Shown: piece by piece, positions 38,288 through 47,488 of the stretch
Position numbering within the stretch: position 1 is the first letter of the stretch
Layout of the letters: the number at the start of each line of letters is the position of its first letter
DNA from: Alphaproteobacteria bacterium HT1-32
GTDB lineage: Bacteria; Pseudomonadota; Alphaproteobacteria; Rhodospirillales; HT1-32
Reading direction: 5' to 3'
Assembly (NCBI GenBank): GCA_009649675.1
Contig: WJPL01000002.1
Location: forward strand, 620,001-684,000
Length of the DNA: 64,000 nucleotides
Program-made: the position numbers and the translations under genes
Notes under the pieces: generated by a model
Seen by the model: the letters and a program-made list of their open reading frames with translations, nothing else
What the model was told of the DNA's origin: nothing
Database searches by the model: none

Positions 38288-39301
38288 TCAGCTGATTTCG
38301 GCCAAAGGCAGGTTGGTCAGAAGGTTCTGAGGTTTCAGCTTGAGAACTTTTCCCGAAGTCATTGCTATCGCGCAATAGACAGGCTTTCCGGCGATGTCCG
38401 GACGCATGTTTCTGCTGTCCCGGAATTCCAGTCTGAATAGTGACAACAGACGTTCCATTTCTGCTTCACCGACCTCTCGACCGTTATAAAGAGTCGTCAG
38501 CAGCTGATTCGCTTCAGCGTCAAAACCGACATACCAGACCCAGGACTGATCACTGATTCGGCGTACCGGCTGAATGGAGATGTCGATATCGAGAAAATGG
38601 CGCACCCATTTTTCCAGAACCCGGCAGAGGGCATCCAGCCCGGCAGAGGCGAAAGTGAGGCTGAGGACGGTATCATGTTGCTCCGACCGGCCCCAATAAA
38701 GGTCGGCATTGTCCTCATCCAGAACATCCAGTGAAACCGATCGCATATCTGTCTGTGCCTCGGCGATCAGGCGCCCGAGATTTCCAAACCCCCCGGTCCT
38801 GGCGAACATCTGCACGGTTTCCTCATCGGCGACCATGACCTGGCCTTCCGAAAGGGTGACGTTCTGTGACCGGAACAGCAGTTCGGCGGCCCGGGCTTCG
38901 AGGGCAGGGGGAGACTCCCCAAGAATATGGCGGGTTATCAGGGCGGCCATCTGGTCGATAAAGACGGGCGGCACCCTGATCGGGCGACCGTCAAAGAGTC
39001 CGGCATAAGCAGCTTCCAGTGACCCGGCTGCAATCACATGATCCCGAAAACCAAACATGATTCGGAAGTTGTCGGCAGCATCCGCATCTGCCAGGGCGGA
39101 ATATTCGGCTTCGCTGACCGCACGCAGCGGATTTTCCATCAATGCAGCATGCAGGTTGCGTTCTGCGTCACAGGATTCGGGTATCGGTGCCAGTTCCGGG
39201 CGCATCAGATAGGCGCGCCACAGGTCATCTGTTGCGGTCAGCCGGTTGTCGGCTGTCCGTCCGGTAAGGGCGAATCCGCTATCCTTCCAGAAATCAGGCA
39301 T
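38288..39301 (-). CDS. DUF6352 family protein
   Basis: A 337-residue soluble protein matching the alphaproteobacterial DUF6352 family, function unknown. It begins MPDFWKDSGFALTGRTADN and includes RNLHAALMENPLRAVSEAEY, TLSEGQVMVADEETVQMF and YNGREVGEAEMERLLSLF. No signal peptide, membrane segment or catalytic motif is visible. The ATG at 39301 is preferred because the conserved start begins there; an in-frame ATG at 39361 adds 20 poor residues. Divergent from the NDUFA12 gene. Confidence 0.7.
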   Translation of the reverse strand: MPDFWKDSGFALTGRTADNRLTATDDLWRAYLMRPELAPIPESCDAERNLHAALMENPLRAVSEAEYSALADADAADNFRIMFGFRDHVIAAGSLEAAYAGLFDGRPIRVPPVFIDQMAALITRHILGESPPALEARAAELLFRSQNVTLSEGQVMVADEETVQMFARTGGFGNLGRLIAEAQTDMRSVSLDVLDEDNADLYWGRSEQHDTVLSLTFASAGLDALCRVLEKWVRHFLDIDISIQPVRRISDQSWVWYVGFDAEANQLLTTLYNGREVGEAEMERLLSLFRLEFRDSRNMRPDIAGKPVYCAIAMTSGKVLKLKPQNLLTNLPLAEIS

Positions 39302-39416
39302 GTGAGTCTTATCGCGAGAAGCTGCACCAATGTCCAGCGACTGATCACGGCTGGACACCAATGGTGAGGGAATGCGATATTCACGCCTCCAAATTATCTA
39401 CCTCAACGGGATCAGC

Positions 39417-39767
39417 ATGGCAGGCATCGGTACATTGCTTTACACGAAGTTCAAGGGCTCGCTGAAAGGCGAGGACTCCTTCGGCAACAAATATTATTTC
39501 GAGAAGTCACCGCCTGAGAGCCGGCGCGCCAAGCGCTGGGTGTTGTTCAAGGGAGAGGTCGAAGCCTCCAAGGTGCCGGCTGAATGGCATGCCTGGCTGC
39601 ATTACACGGTGGATGAGCCAATTGAGGCGGTCCGTCGTGACTGGCAGCAACCGCACCTGCCGAATCTGACGGGCACCTCCCTGGCCTATCGGCCGTCCGG
39701 CTCTGATTACCGGGGTGGCAAGCGGGATCACGCGACAGGCGATTATGAAGCCTGGACCCCGAACTGA
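39417..39767 (+). CDS. NADH:ubiquinone oxidoreductase accessory subunit NDUFA12
   Basis: Homologue of the mitochondrial complex I accessory subunit NDUFA12 (B17.2), found in Alphaproteobacteria outside the main nuo operon. The 116-residue product has TKFKGSLKGEDSFGNKYYFE, RRWVLFKGE-like KRWVLFKGEVEASKVPAEWH and HLPNLTGTSLAYRPSG, all characteristic. The ATG at 39417 is chosen; the frame is open to 39372. It precedes two MCE-domain genes and a DUF2155 gene, a known alphaproteobacterial neighbourhood. Confidence 0.92.
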   Translation: MAGIGTLLYTKFKGSLKGEDSFGNKYYFEKSPPESRRAKRWVLFKGEVEASKVPAEWHAWLHYTVDEPIEAVRRDWQQPHLPNLTGTSLAYRPSGSDYRGGKRDHATGDYEAWTPN

Positions 39768-39783
39768 AGCTGCGGGCTGACCG

Positions 39784-40278
39784 GTGAAACGCGGTGAACT
39801 CCAGCAGGCATTGATCGGGGGACTGGTTGTCCTCCTTGCAGGGCTGTTTTTTGTTTACGCCTATTCAGGACAGAGATCACTTCGCAGCGGTGGCGCCGGA
39901 TATGATGTTACGGCAACTTTTTCACGCGTCGATGGCCTGTCGAAGGGGGCGGAAGTCCGGCTCGGTGGTATCCGGATCGGCGGCGTTGAATCGATGCGTC
40001 TGACGGAGCTGAAACGCGCTGAAGTGACCATGAGAATTCAGAATTCGGTCGAAATTCCGTCAGATTCGTCTGCCGTTATTCTGTCTGACGGTCTGGTGGG
40101 TGCGAAATTCATCGAACTGGACCCGGGCGGAGCCGAAAAGATGCTGACAGCAGGAGATCACCTGCGGCACACACAGGGTTCGATCATTATCGAGGAATTG
40201 ATGGAACTCATCATCGGGCAGATCAAATCCCGGCAGGCCAGTCTGGCGGCAACGGAAAAGCAAGGCGAGGGAAATTAA
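39784..40278 (+). CDS. MCE-domain protein, MlaD-like (first of a tandem pair)
   Basis: Inner-membrane-anchored periplasmic protein of 164 residues with one N-terminal helix (LIGGLVVLLAGLFFVYAYS) and a single MCE domain (GYDVTATFSRVDGLSKGAEV to VGAKFIELDPGG). MlaD forms hexameric rings that carry phospholipids between the membranes as part of MlaFEDB. The start is GTG at 39784, 16 bases after the NDUFA12 stop. Its stop shares one base with the next start (TAATG). No mlaE, mlaF, mlaB or mlaC lies nearby, so its permease partner must be elsewhere. Confidence 0.9.
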   Translation: MKRGELQQALIGGLVVLLAGLFFVYAYSGQRSLRSGGAGYDVTATFSRVDGLSKGAEVRLGGIRIGGVESMRLTELKRAEVTMRIQNSVEIPSDSSAVILSDGLVGAKFIELDPGGAEKMLTAGDHLRHTQGSIIIEELMELIIGQIKSRQASLAATEKQGEGN

Positions 40279-40730
40279 TGGGCCGCAATCTTATCGAAAG
40301 CATTATGGGGGCAGTGGTTCTGGTTATTGCCGGACTGTTCATGCTGGTGGCCTATAATACAGTCTCGTTTGCGCCGGATCGTGGATACGAGCTTACAGCA
40401 AACTTTCTGAAGGTAGGCGGCCTGCAGCGTGGAAATGATGTCCGGATTGCCGGAATCAAGATCGGTACGGTTGTCGATCAGTCGCTGGACCCGGTTACCT
40501 ATGATGCGATTATTCGCATCAATGTGAATGAGGAAGTCAGGCTGCCAGTTGATACCGTCGCATCGATTGCCAGCGAAGGGTTGCTGGGCGGTGCTTATCT
40601 GCAACTGAAGCCCGGCTCTGCGACAGAGATGCTGGCGGCCGGTGGCATGATTGAACAAACCAAGGACTTCAAAGCCTTTGAAGAACAGGTCGGCGAGGTG
40701 ATCTTTCTTGCGACCGGTGCCGGAAACTGA
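40278..40730 (+). CDS. MCE-domain protein, MlaD-like (second of a tandem pair)
   Basis: A second MCE-domain protein of 150 residues, translationally coupled to the first. It has the same layout: an N-terminal helix (IMGAVVLVIAGLFMLVAY), then GYELTANFLKVGGLQRGNDV and LGGAYLQLKPGS. The pore-facing C-terminal stretch after the MCE fold is short (FKAFEEQVGEVIFLATGAGN) and differs from the first copy. The copies share fold and motifs but clearly differ in sequence, so this is not a recent duplication. A mixed hexamer is possible. Confidence 0.88.
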   Translation: MGRNLIESIMGAVVLVIAGLFMLVAYNTVSFAPDRGYELTANFLKVGGLQRGNDVRIAGIKIGTVVDQSLDPVTYDAIIRINVNEEVRLPVDTVASIASEGLLGGAYLQLKPGSATEMLAAGGMIEQTKDFKAFEEQVGEVIFLATGAGN

Positions 40731-40738
40731 TCGCAGAA

Positions 40739-41242
40739 ATGCCTGAGATGATGTCACGTTCAGGTGCACGACGGATTACCGCGCTGATGGTTGCTGTGGC
40801 AGCGCTGATGACTGGTGCTGTTCAGCCGGTTCCGGCGCAGACTCCGCCAGTGCAGTCAGAACGGCCGATGGTCGGTAATGACGAGACAATGGTTGATTAC
40901 CCCATCGCGGTCTTACAGACGCTTGATAAAGTGACGGGCAGAATTTCAACCCTGCGCGTGCCGGTTGGTGACTCTGCGCGCTTCGGTACATTAACAATTG
41001 TGCCGAGAGCCTGTCGCAAACGACCGCCAGAAGAATTCCCTGAAAGCGCCGGCTTTCTGGAGATCGATGATGCGCCGCCTGCCGGTCAGCCGCGTCGGGT
41101 CTTCACCGGGTGGATGTTTGCATCCTCTCCGGCGATTTCTGCCATGGAGCACCCGGTTTTTGATGTCTGGGTAAGAGACTGTATTGCCGAAGACCCGGCA
41201 AAACAGGATCAGCCCGCCGAAGGGGCATCCGGTTCCAACTGA
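40739..41242 (+). CDS. DUF2155 domain protein, exported
   Basis: An exported 167-residue protein with the DUF2155 domain. A signal peptide (ALMVAVAALMTGAVQPVPAQ) leads to VLQTLDKVTGRISTLRVPVG, LTIVPRACRKRPPEE and RVFTGWMFASSPAISAMEHP, followed by VFDVWVRDC. DUF2155 proteins are common next to NDUFA12 and aat in Alphaproteobacteria; they are thought to bind the cell envelope, but function is not known. Two in-frame ATGs lie within the first 5 codons. The 3' end overlaps the convergent aat gene by 34 bases. Confidence 0.87.
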   Translation: MPEMMSRSGARRITALMVAVAALMTGAVQPVPAQTPPVQSERPMVGNDETMVDYPIAVLQTLDKVTGRISTLRVPVGDSARFGTLTIVPRACRKRPPEEFPESAGFLEIDDAPPAGQPRRVFTGWMFASSPAISAMEHPVFDVWVRDCIAEDPAKQDQPAEGASGSN

Positions 41243-41865
41243 CGTAAATAATCGAGCGGATTTGTCAGTTCACGGGGGAACGAAGCGCGTCGTTCCATCG
41301 CATCGCCAAGCATTTTCAGATAATTTCTGCGGGGGATCTCGATTACACCAAATCGTGCGAGATGGTTGGTGACAAACTGGGTGTCCAGAAGGCTGTAGCC
41401 GCCGGCGCGGAGGCGGGCGACCAGATGGGCCAGAGCGACCTTGCTGGCATTGGTCTGGCGGGAAAACATGCTTTCGCCAAAAAATGCGGAACCGAGTGAA
41501 ACACCATATAGCCCGCCGACCAGGTCTGTTCCGTTCCAGCATTCAATTGAATGGGCGCAATTGATGGCAAACAGATCGGAATAGAGCCGGACGATCTCCT
41601 CATTGATCCATGTGTCCGGACGGTCTTCGGTCGGTTCTGCGCATAGTCGCATCACATCCTCGAAGGCCTGATCGCAGGTCACACGGAAGTCTCCGCGCCG
41701 AATGACCCGGCGCAGTTTCTTTGGCAGGTGAAAGCTGTCGAGCGGTAATATTCCACGCATATCAGGATCGACCCAGTAAAGTGTCGGGTCGTCACTGGTT
41801 TCCGCCATCGGGAAAATTCCCGCAGCGTAGGCGCGTAAAAGTATCTCTGCCGTTAACTGTGACAT
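41209..41865 (-). CDS. aat: Leucyl/phenylalanyl-tRNA-protein transferase
   Basis: Transfers Leu or Phe from aminoacyl-tRNA to proteins with N-terminal Arg or Lys, creating N-degrons for ClpS/ClpAP. The 218-residue protein shows LYWVDPDMRGILPLDSFHLP, TWINEEIVRLYSDL, AHSIECWNGTDLVGGLYGVS and GESMFSRQTNASKVALAHLV, a canonical Aat sequence. Its targets' receptor genes clpS-clpA are 12 kb away in this window. It overlaps the DUF2155 gene convergently by 34 bases. Confidence 0.96.
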   Translation of the reverse strand: MSQLTAEILLRAYAAGIFPMAETSDDPTLYWVDPDMRGILPLDSFHLPKKLRRVIRRGDFRVTCDQAFEDVMRLCAEPTEDRPDTWINEEIVRLYSDLFAINCAHSIECWNGTDLVGGLYGVSLGSAFFGESMFSRQTNASKVALAHLVARLRAGGYSLLDTQFVTNHLARFGVIEIPRRNYLKMLGDAMERRASFPRELTNPLDYLRQLEPDAPSAG

Positions 41866-41915
41866 TCGTGAAGTCTAACGGTCATCGCGCGGCATGTCAG
41901 CGCCCGGTGAGGGGA

Positions 41916-43035
41916 TCAGTTCTGATCTTCCTGATCGCCCTGAACACGCTGTGCAAGAGCTGCCGCCATGAAGGCATCGATATCCCCGTCCAGAACGGCC
42001 TGGGTATTCGATGTTTCAACATTTGTCCGCAGGTCTTTTACCATCTGATAGGGCTGCAAGACGTAGGAACGAATCTGATGCCCCCAGCCGATATCCGATT
42101 TTGTATCCTCGACAGCCTGTGCTGCGGCTTCCCGAATCTGCAATTCCCGTTCATAAAGACGGGCACGCAGCATCTCCATCGCCGCAGCCTTGTTCTTGTG
42201 CTGGGAGCGATCGTTCTGACATTGCACGACAATACCGGTTGGCAGATGGGTGATACGAACAGCAGAGTCAGTTCGGTTGACGTGCTGACCACCGGCACCG
42301 GATGCACGGTAGGTATCAATCCGCAGGTCTTTGTCCTCAACGACAATATCGATTCGATCATCAATGACCGGATAAACCCAGACACTGGCAAAACTGGTAT
42401 GGCGGCGTGCGGATGAATCATAAGGGCTGATCCGTACCAGACGATGAACACCACTTTCGGTTTTCATCCAGCCATAGGCATTATCACCCTTCAGGACGAC
42501 TGTGGCTGACTTGATACCAGCTTCTTCACCGGGGCTTTCTTCGAGATACTCGGTTTTGCAGCCATGTTTTTCACCCCAGCGGAGATACATGCGTAACAGC
42601 ATTTCTGCCCAGTCCTGCGCCTCTGTACCCCCGGCACCGGCATGAACTTCGACGTAGCAGTGATTACCGTCGGCTTCCCCGGATAACAGGGTCTCCAGGC
42701 GTTTCATCTCAGCGGTTTCGGCGAGCGTGTTCAGTGAAGCTGCCGCTTCGGTGATCATCTCTTCATCACCTTCGGCCTCAGCCATCTCGATCAGTTCACT
42801 GATCTCGGAAAGCTCATTCGACACATCGTCAACGGACCCCACAAGGGCATCCAGACGGTTGCGATCCCGCATGATCGCCTGTGCCTTTTCCGGGTCATTC
42901 CAGAGGTCCGGATCTTCAGCAAGTGCGTTCAGTTCGTCGAGTTTTGTACGTGCGTCATCCTTGTCAAAGACGCCCCCTTAGCAGTTCCAGCGACTGCTCA
43001 ATGGCGTTAACAACGGACTGCAACTCTGCACGCAT
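41916..43035 (-). CDS. prfB: Peptide chain release factor 2 with programmed +1 frameshift
   Basis: Terminates translation at UGA and UAA. The full 372-residue protein is encoded in two frames. Codons 1-23 run from ATG 43035 to a CTT followed by an in-frame TGA at 42966-42964. A +1 shift there continues with GAC at 42965 to the stop at 41916. The second part holds the catalytic loop [18 protein letters not shown] and the codon-recognition region [15 protein letters not shown], with SPY in place of the E. coli SPF. The later stretch [15 protein letters not shown] is typical. The break is the known autoregulatory frameshift and not a mutation. Confidence 0.95.
42963..42978 (-). promoter_or_regulatory. 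prfB programmed +1 frameshift signal
   Basis: Reading on the minus strand, AGGGGG (42978-42973) acts as an internal Shine-Dalgarno-like element, followed by CGT and the slippery CTT TGA C. This is the arrangement known from E. coli prfB, where low RF2 lets the ribosome pause at UGA and slip forward by one base. It supports both the frameshift call and the reading of the first 23 codons. Confidence 0.93.
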
Positions 43036-43113
43036 GATATGCTCCCTGTATGATTGCGCGGGATTGTCTGCGTGTAGCGGCGCATGTCAACCGCAGACCG
43101 CCAAATCAGGGGA

Positions 43114-44733
43114 TTATCCCGTGCCGGGCTCCAGAGGAAAGCTGAAGGTGATGGTAGTGCCCTTGTTCAGCTTGCTCCGTAGCGACACAGAGCCGCCATG
43201 CTGCTCGACGAGGCGTTTGCATATGGCGAGGCCGAGGCCGGTGCCTGCATGGGTTACCGTCGAATCATGACGTACCTGACCAAAGGGTTCGAGAACGAGA
43301 TCAAAATCTTCCTCTGCGATCCCGATACCGGTGTCGGCAACGGCAAGCGTGAATGCGGTATCGTCGCAGCCCAGTGTTATCGTTACCGAGCCACCGGCCG
43401 GGGTAAAGCGGATGGCATTCGACAGTGCGTTGAGGACGATCTGTCGCAAATGTCGCTTGTCAGCCCTGAGATCGGGAAGGCCGGGTTGTGTTACCAGCTC
43501 CAGGCTCAGTTTTTTGTCATCGGCCTGTGTGCGCATCATGCTGATGCAGCCGGTACAGACAGACGCAACATCTACAACTTCGAGATGCAGGTCGATCTCG
43601 CCCGATTCCACCCGGGAGATATCGAGAATGTCATTGATAACACTCAGAAGATGTCGTGCAGAATGGAGAATATCGCCTGCATATTCGGTGTATTTTGACG
43701 TCTTATGGGCACCAAAAACTTCTGTTTTGATAATTTCAGCAAAGCCGATGATCGAATTGAGCGGCGTTCTCAGTTCATGACTCATATTGGCCAGAAATTC
43801 TGACTTCACCTTGTTTGCACGTTCTGCCTGAATCAGGGCGACCTTGCGCTGCTGCTCTGCCAGCTTCTGTTCTGTGATATCCCGGCCGACAGCCTGAATT
43901 TCCAGAAGATGTCCATTTGTATCGAACAGTCCGCGTTTTGACCATTGTACCCAGACCGTATTTCCCTGAGCATTCTCCGTACAGGTTTCGAAATGGGCAA
44001 GAGGGGATTGTGGTGTCAGTTTATCATGCAATTCCATGAGCGTTTGCAGAGCTTCAGGTGACATTCCTGCATAGGCGGATGTGCCGATCAGGTCTTCCCG
44101 GCGCACATTGTTGAAGCTGCAATAGGCGTCATTTACGAAGGTCCGGACACCCTTGCTGTCATACCGGCTGACCAGTTCCATCTGGTCTTCGACCACCGCG
44201 TGATAACGTGCATTGGTTTTGCGGATTTCATCATCAGCAAGAAGCAGCTCAAGCGTACTGGCGGCCCGCATGCTGGCGATCTCAAGAACCCGCCTCAATT
44301 CATCGGTGTTGCTCATCGGTTTTTTGCTCATCACCGACAGGACACCGAGGGGAAGATGTGATGATGAGCGTAGTATTGTGCCGACATATGAATCTATATT
44401 CATGTCGGCCAGCTGGTCATCTTCGGGAAATAATGCGGCAACGCCCTGAGAGAAACAGCAGGTCGTTTCATTCAGGACATTCTCGCAGGGTGTCCCCTTC
44501 AGGGAATAGCGGAAATTATCCAGTGGCTGGCCATCGGCGATGAATGCCAGCGTATCGACGTAGGTTGTCGTACGGGAATCAAGTTTTCCGACAAAGGCAA
44601 AGTCCACATTGAAGATGCCATGAATTTCCGCCAGCAACGCGCCAAAAAAATTGTCGACATCATTGCTGTGATGTCGCGCCAGAAATGCGAGTATCTGGTC
44701 AACAGAGGTCTGGGGTGTCGTCTGCATCGCCAT
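43114..44733 (-). CDS. Soluble GAF-PAS sensor histidine kinase
   Basis: A 539-residue two-component kinase with no transmembrane segment. Residues 20-175 look like a GAF domain (NDVDNFFGALLAEIHGIFNV). Residues 185-305 form a PAS domain (YHAVVEDQMELVSRYDSKGV). HisKA follows with the phospho-acceptor His in SHELRTPLNSIIGFAEI. HATPase_c has the N box NALSNAIRFTPAGG, the G1 box ADTGIGIAEED and the G2 box HAGTGLGLAICKRLV. No receiver or response regulator gene is adjacent, so it is an orphan kinase. It sits between mrcA and prfB, which are often neighbours in this class. Confidence 0.92.
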   Translation of the reverse strand: MAMQTTPQTSVDQILAFLARHHSNDVDNFFGALLAEIHGIFNVDFAFVGKLDSRTTTYVDTLAFIADGQPLDNFRYSLKGTPCENVLNETTCCFSQGVAALFPEDDQLADMNIDSYVGTILRSSSHLPLGVLSVMSKKPMSNTDELRRVLEIASMRAASTLELLLADDEIRKTNARYHAVVEDQMELVSRYDSKGVRTFVNDAYCSFNNVRREDLIGTSAYAGMSPEALQTLMELHDKLTPQSPLAHFETCTENAQGNTVWVQWSKRGLFDTNGHLLEIQAVGRDITEQKLAEQQRKVALIQAERANKVKSEFLANMSHELRTPLNSIIGFAEIIKTEVFGAHKTSKYTEYAGDILHSARHLLSVINDILDISRVESGEIDLHLEVVDVASVCTGCISMMRTQADDKKLSLELVTQPGLPDLRADKRHLRQIVLNALSNAIRFTPAGGSVTITLGCDDTAFTLAVADTGIGIAEEDFDLVLEPFGQVRHDSTVTHAGTGLGLAICKRLVEQHGGSVSLRSKLNKGTTITFSFPLEPGTG

Positions 44734-44856
44734 GTTCCATTTGAAAATCTGATGTATGTCAGCTTTTCACAAGACATTACCCTAATCGTTTCAAGCGCGC
44801 TGTCGACAGATTAACCCGTATTCATAATCAAAGTCTGATGTCGGTCCTTTTCCGGG

Positions 44857-47322
44857 TCAGTACAGGCCGCCTGTCGAAGGCTTCGGCATGTTCAGCATGG
44901 GCTGAGAAGAGCTTCCCGGTGCGCCGGTGCCTGAAATCTCGGTTTCGCCGCCACTGATCAGGACGCTGTCCGTATCGGAAGGGGAGGTGTCGGGTTTGAA
45001 GGCCTCAAGGATGACATTGTCGTCACCAATCCGGGCGACACGACCGGTCTTGCCATCGATACGAACCAGCCGGATACCGCTTGGTACCCGGAACGGGATT
45101 GCGGGCTTGTTGGCCAGTGCCTGTTTCATGAAATCACGGAAGATCGGAACAGCAACAGCTGACCCGGCTTCTCCGCGGCCCAGTGATGACGGTTCGTCAA
45201 ACCCGGTATAGACGCCGACGGCAAGATCGGGTGCAAAGCCGACGAACCAGGCATCTACATAGTCGTTGGTTGTCCCGGTTTTGCCAGCAAGCGGTTTGCC
45301 CACGGCACGCAGCTTGGCCCCGGTTCCGCGTTCCACCACACCCTGAAGCATGGAGACGATCTGATAGGCGCTTTCCGGCGAGGTAACAGTTTCCCGTGTA
45401 TCCGGTAACAACGGCACTGCCATGCCATCATGCCATTCACTTGCCGTACAGGTGGCGCAGGAACGTTCATCATGGCGAAAGACGACTTTTCCGGTGCGGT
45501 CCTGAATGCGATCAATCAGGGTCGGGGTGATCCGCTTGCCGCCGTTGACGAGCATCGCATAGCCCGTGGTCATGCGCATCAGCGTGGTTTCGACAGAGCC
45601 GAGTGAAGCGGCAAGTGTGCGCTGCATGTCGCGCACAATACCAAAGCGTATGGCCGTTTCGGCGACCACATCCATACCGATGGTTTGAGCCAAGCGCACG
45701 GTCATCAGGTTTCGGGATTTTTCAATGCCCAGGCGCATGGTGGAAGGACCGTAAAACCGGTTTGAATAGTTCGCCGGTTTCCATTTTCCGAGGCCAGCGC
45801 CCTGGTCGATGACAAAGGGAGCGTCAAGGATACGGGTGGCCGGCGTAAAGCCACGTTCCAGTGCAGCGAGGTAGACAAATGGCTTGAACGAGGATCCCGG
45901 CTGTCGCAATGCCTGTGTCACCCGGTTGAACTGGCTTCTGGCAAAGGAGAAGCCCCCGGCCATAGCCAGTACCCGTCCGGTATGCGGATCCATTGCAACA
46001 AGACCACCATCAACTTTTGGCGGCTGACGCAGGGCGTAGGTCGAGGCGGGGTAGTCCTTGCCTTCGTCGTCTTTGGTCACCGTCTCAACAATGATGATAT
46101 CGCCAATGCTGACAACATCTGTGACTGCGCTGATACGCGGGCCACGTTCGTTCTCGCTGACATAGGCGCGGGCCCAGGTGACCTCCTGCAGGGGCAGGGT
46201 GCCATCGCTGCCGTCGGCAAACCCGAGACGCGCGGATTTCTCATCTGCCTCCAGAACCACAGCACGTACCCATGGCGCGAGCCATGGCTCAGGGTCCAGT
46301 TCGGCGAGGCGTTTTGCCCAGTCACCGGCAACAGAGTCGAGACGGGCTGCAGCACCCCGCCAGCCATGACGTCGATCATACTCGACAAGGCCCTCACGCA
46401 GTGCCTGCTGTGCCTGCAACTGCATTTCCGGATCGAGTGTCGTATGGACGGCAAGCCCCCCCTCGTATAATCCGGCCTCGCCGTACCTGCCGAGCAGTTC
46501 GCGACGGACTTCCTCGGCAAAGAAGGCAGCGTCAAAGACCTGGTTTGCTTCCCGGTCGACGACATCAATCGGCTGAAGTCTGGCCCGTTCAGCGGTGCGT
46601 GCATCAAGATAGCCATCTTCCTGCATCCGTCCGATCACATAATTACGGCGGATAAGGGCGGCTTCCGGTTTCCGGATCGGATGATAATTGTTCGGGGCTT
46701 TCGGCAATCCGGCCAGAAAGGCGGCATCGGATACGGTCAGTTCATCCAGTGACTTGTTAAAATAATTCAGGGCTGCGGCGGCAACCCCGTAGGCCCCGTA
46801 GCCGAGATAGATTTCGTTCAGATAGAGTTCCAGAATATGCGTTTTGGAGAAGGCTTTCTCTATCCGGATAGCCAGAATGGCTTCCTTGATCTTGCGCTCC
46901 AGAGAAGTTTCGTTGGTCAGCAGGAAATTCTTTGCGACCTGTTGCGTGATGGTCGATGCCCCGACGGGACGGCGTCCGCTGCCAAGATTCTTGAGATTGG
47001 TCACGACAGCGCGGGCAATGCCGATAACGTCGACACCAAAATGCTCATAGTAATGCTGGTCTTCTGCAGAGATGAAGGCCTGCTTTACCACATCCGGAAT
47101 TGTTTCAATCGGAACGAAGGAGCGATGCTGCTTGGCAAACTCTGCAATCAGGCGACCGTCGCCAGCATGAACGCGGGTCATGATTGGCGGCTGATAGTCT
47201 GCGAGCTGACGATAATCCGGCAGCCCCTTGCCGTAATGCATGAAAACGGCAAAAGCGGCACCAATACCGATGATGCCGAACAGGCAGCAAAGTCCGAGCG
47301 AGTAGAGAAAGAAACGTTTCAT
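44857..47322 (-). CDS. mrcA: Penicillin-binding protein 1A
   Basis: Bifunctional peptidoglycan synthase of 821 residues. An N-terminal membrane anchor (FFLYSLGLCCLFGIIGIGAAFA) precedes the GT51 transglycosylase domain (ISAEDQHYYEHFGVDVIGI, GASTITQQVAKNFLL). A central OB-like region follows, then the transpeptidase domain with SxxK in GSSFKPFVYL, SxN in SRNLMTVRL and KTG in GKTGTTNDYVDAW. Length and order match PBP1A of Alphaproteobacteria. It lies downstream of the amidase gene on the same strand (166-base gap). Confidence 0.96.
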   Translation of the reverse strand: MKRFFLYSLGLCCLFGIIGIGAAFAVFMHYGKGLPDYRQLADYQPPIMTRVHAGDGRLIAEFAKQHRSFVPIETIPDVVKQAFISAEDQHYYEHFGVDVIGIARAVVTNLKNLGSGRRPVGASTITQQVAKNFLLTNETSLERKIKEAILAIRIEKAFSKTHILELYLNEIYLGYGAYGVAAAALNYFNKSLDELTVSDAAFLAGLPKAPNNYHPIRKPEAALIRRNYVIGRMQEDGYLDARTAERARLQPIDVVDREANQVFDAAFFAEEVRRELLGRYGEAGLYEGGLAVHTTLDPEMQLQAQQALREGLVEYDRRHGWRGAAARLDSVAGDWAKRLAELDPEPWLAPWVRAVVLEADEKSARLGFADGSDGTLPLQEVTWARAYVSENERGPRISAVTDVVSIGDIIIVETVTKDDEGKDYPASTYALRQPPKVDGGLVAMDPHTGRVLAMAGGFSFARSQFNRVTQALRQPGSSFKPFVYLAALERGFTPATRILDAPFVIDQGAGLGKWKPANYSNRFYGPSTMRLGIEKSRNLMTVRLAQTIGMDVVAETAIRFGIVRDMQRTLAASLGSVETTLMRMTTGYAMLVNGGKRITPTLIDRIQDRTGKVVFRHDERSCATCTASEWHDGMAVPLLPDTRETVTSPESAYQIVSMLQGVVERGTGAKLRAVGKPLAGKTGTTNDYVDAWFVGFAPDLAVGVYTGFDEPSSLGRGEAGSAVAVPIFRDFMKQALANKPAIPFRVPSGIRLVRIDGKTGRVARIGDDNVILEAFKPDTSPSDTDSVLISGGETEISGTGAPGSSSQPMLNMPKPSTGGLY

Positions 47323-47488
47323 ATATGCGCAGCAACCAGTTTGATGACATCAGTCAGCCTGCCGAAAATGGCAAGCTGATGGCGATTGCACTTATTACCA
47401 TCCTGAACGCGCAGAGGCACAGAATAGTTCCCGGCTGGCTTGGTATATCGCCAGATTTTATCGAATTTTCCGGGATAGAGTGAGTGAT

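Noticed and set aside
41916-43035. prfB as a broken or truncated gene
   Set aside because: The in-frame TGA lies in a perfect programmed frameshift context, so the gene is intact.
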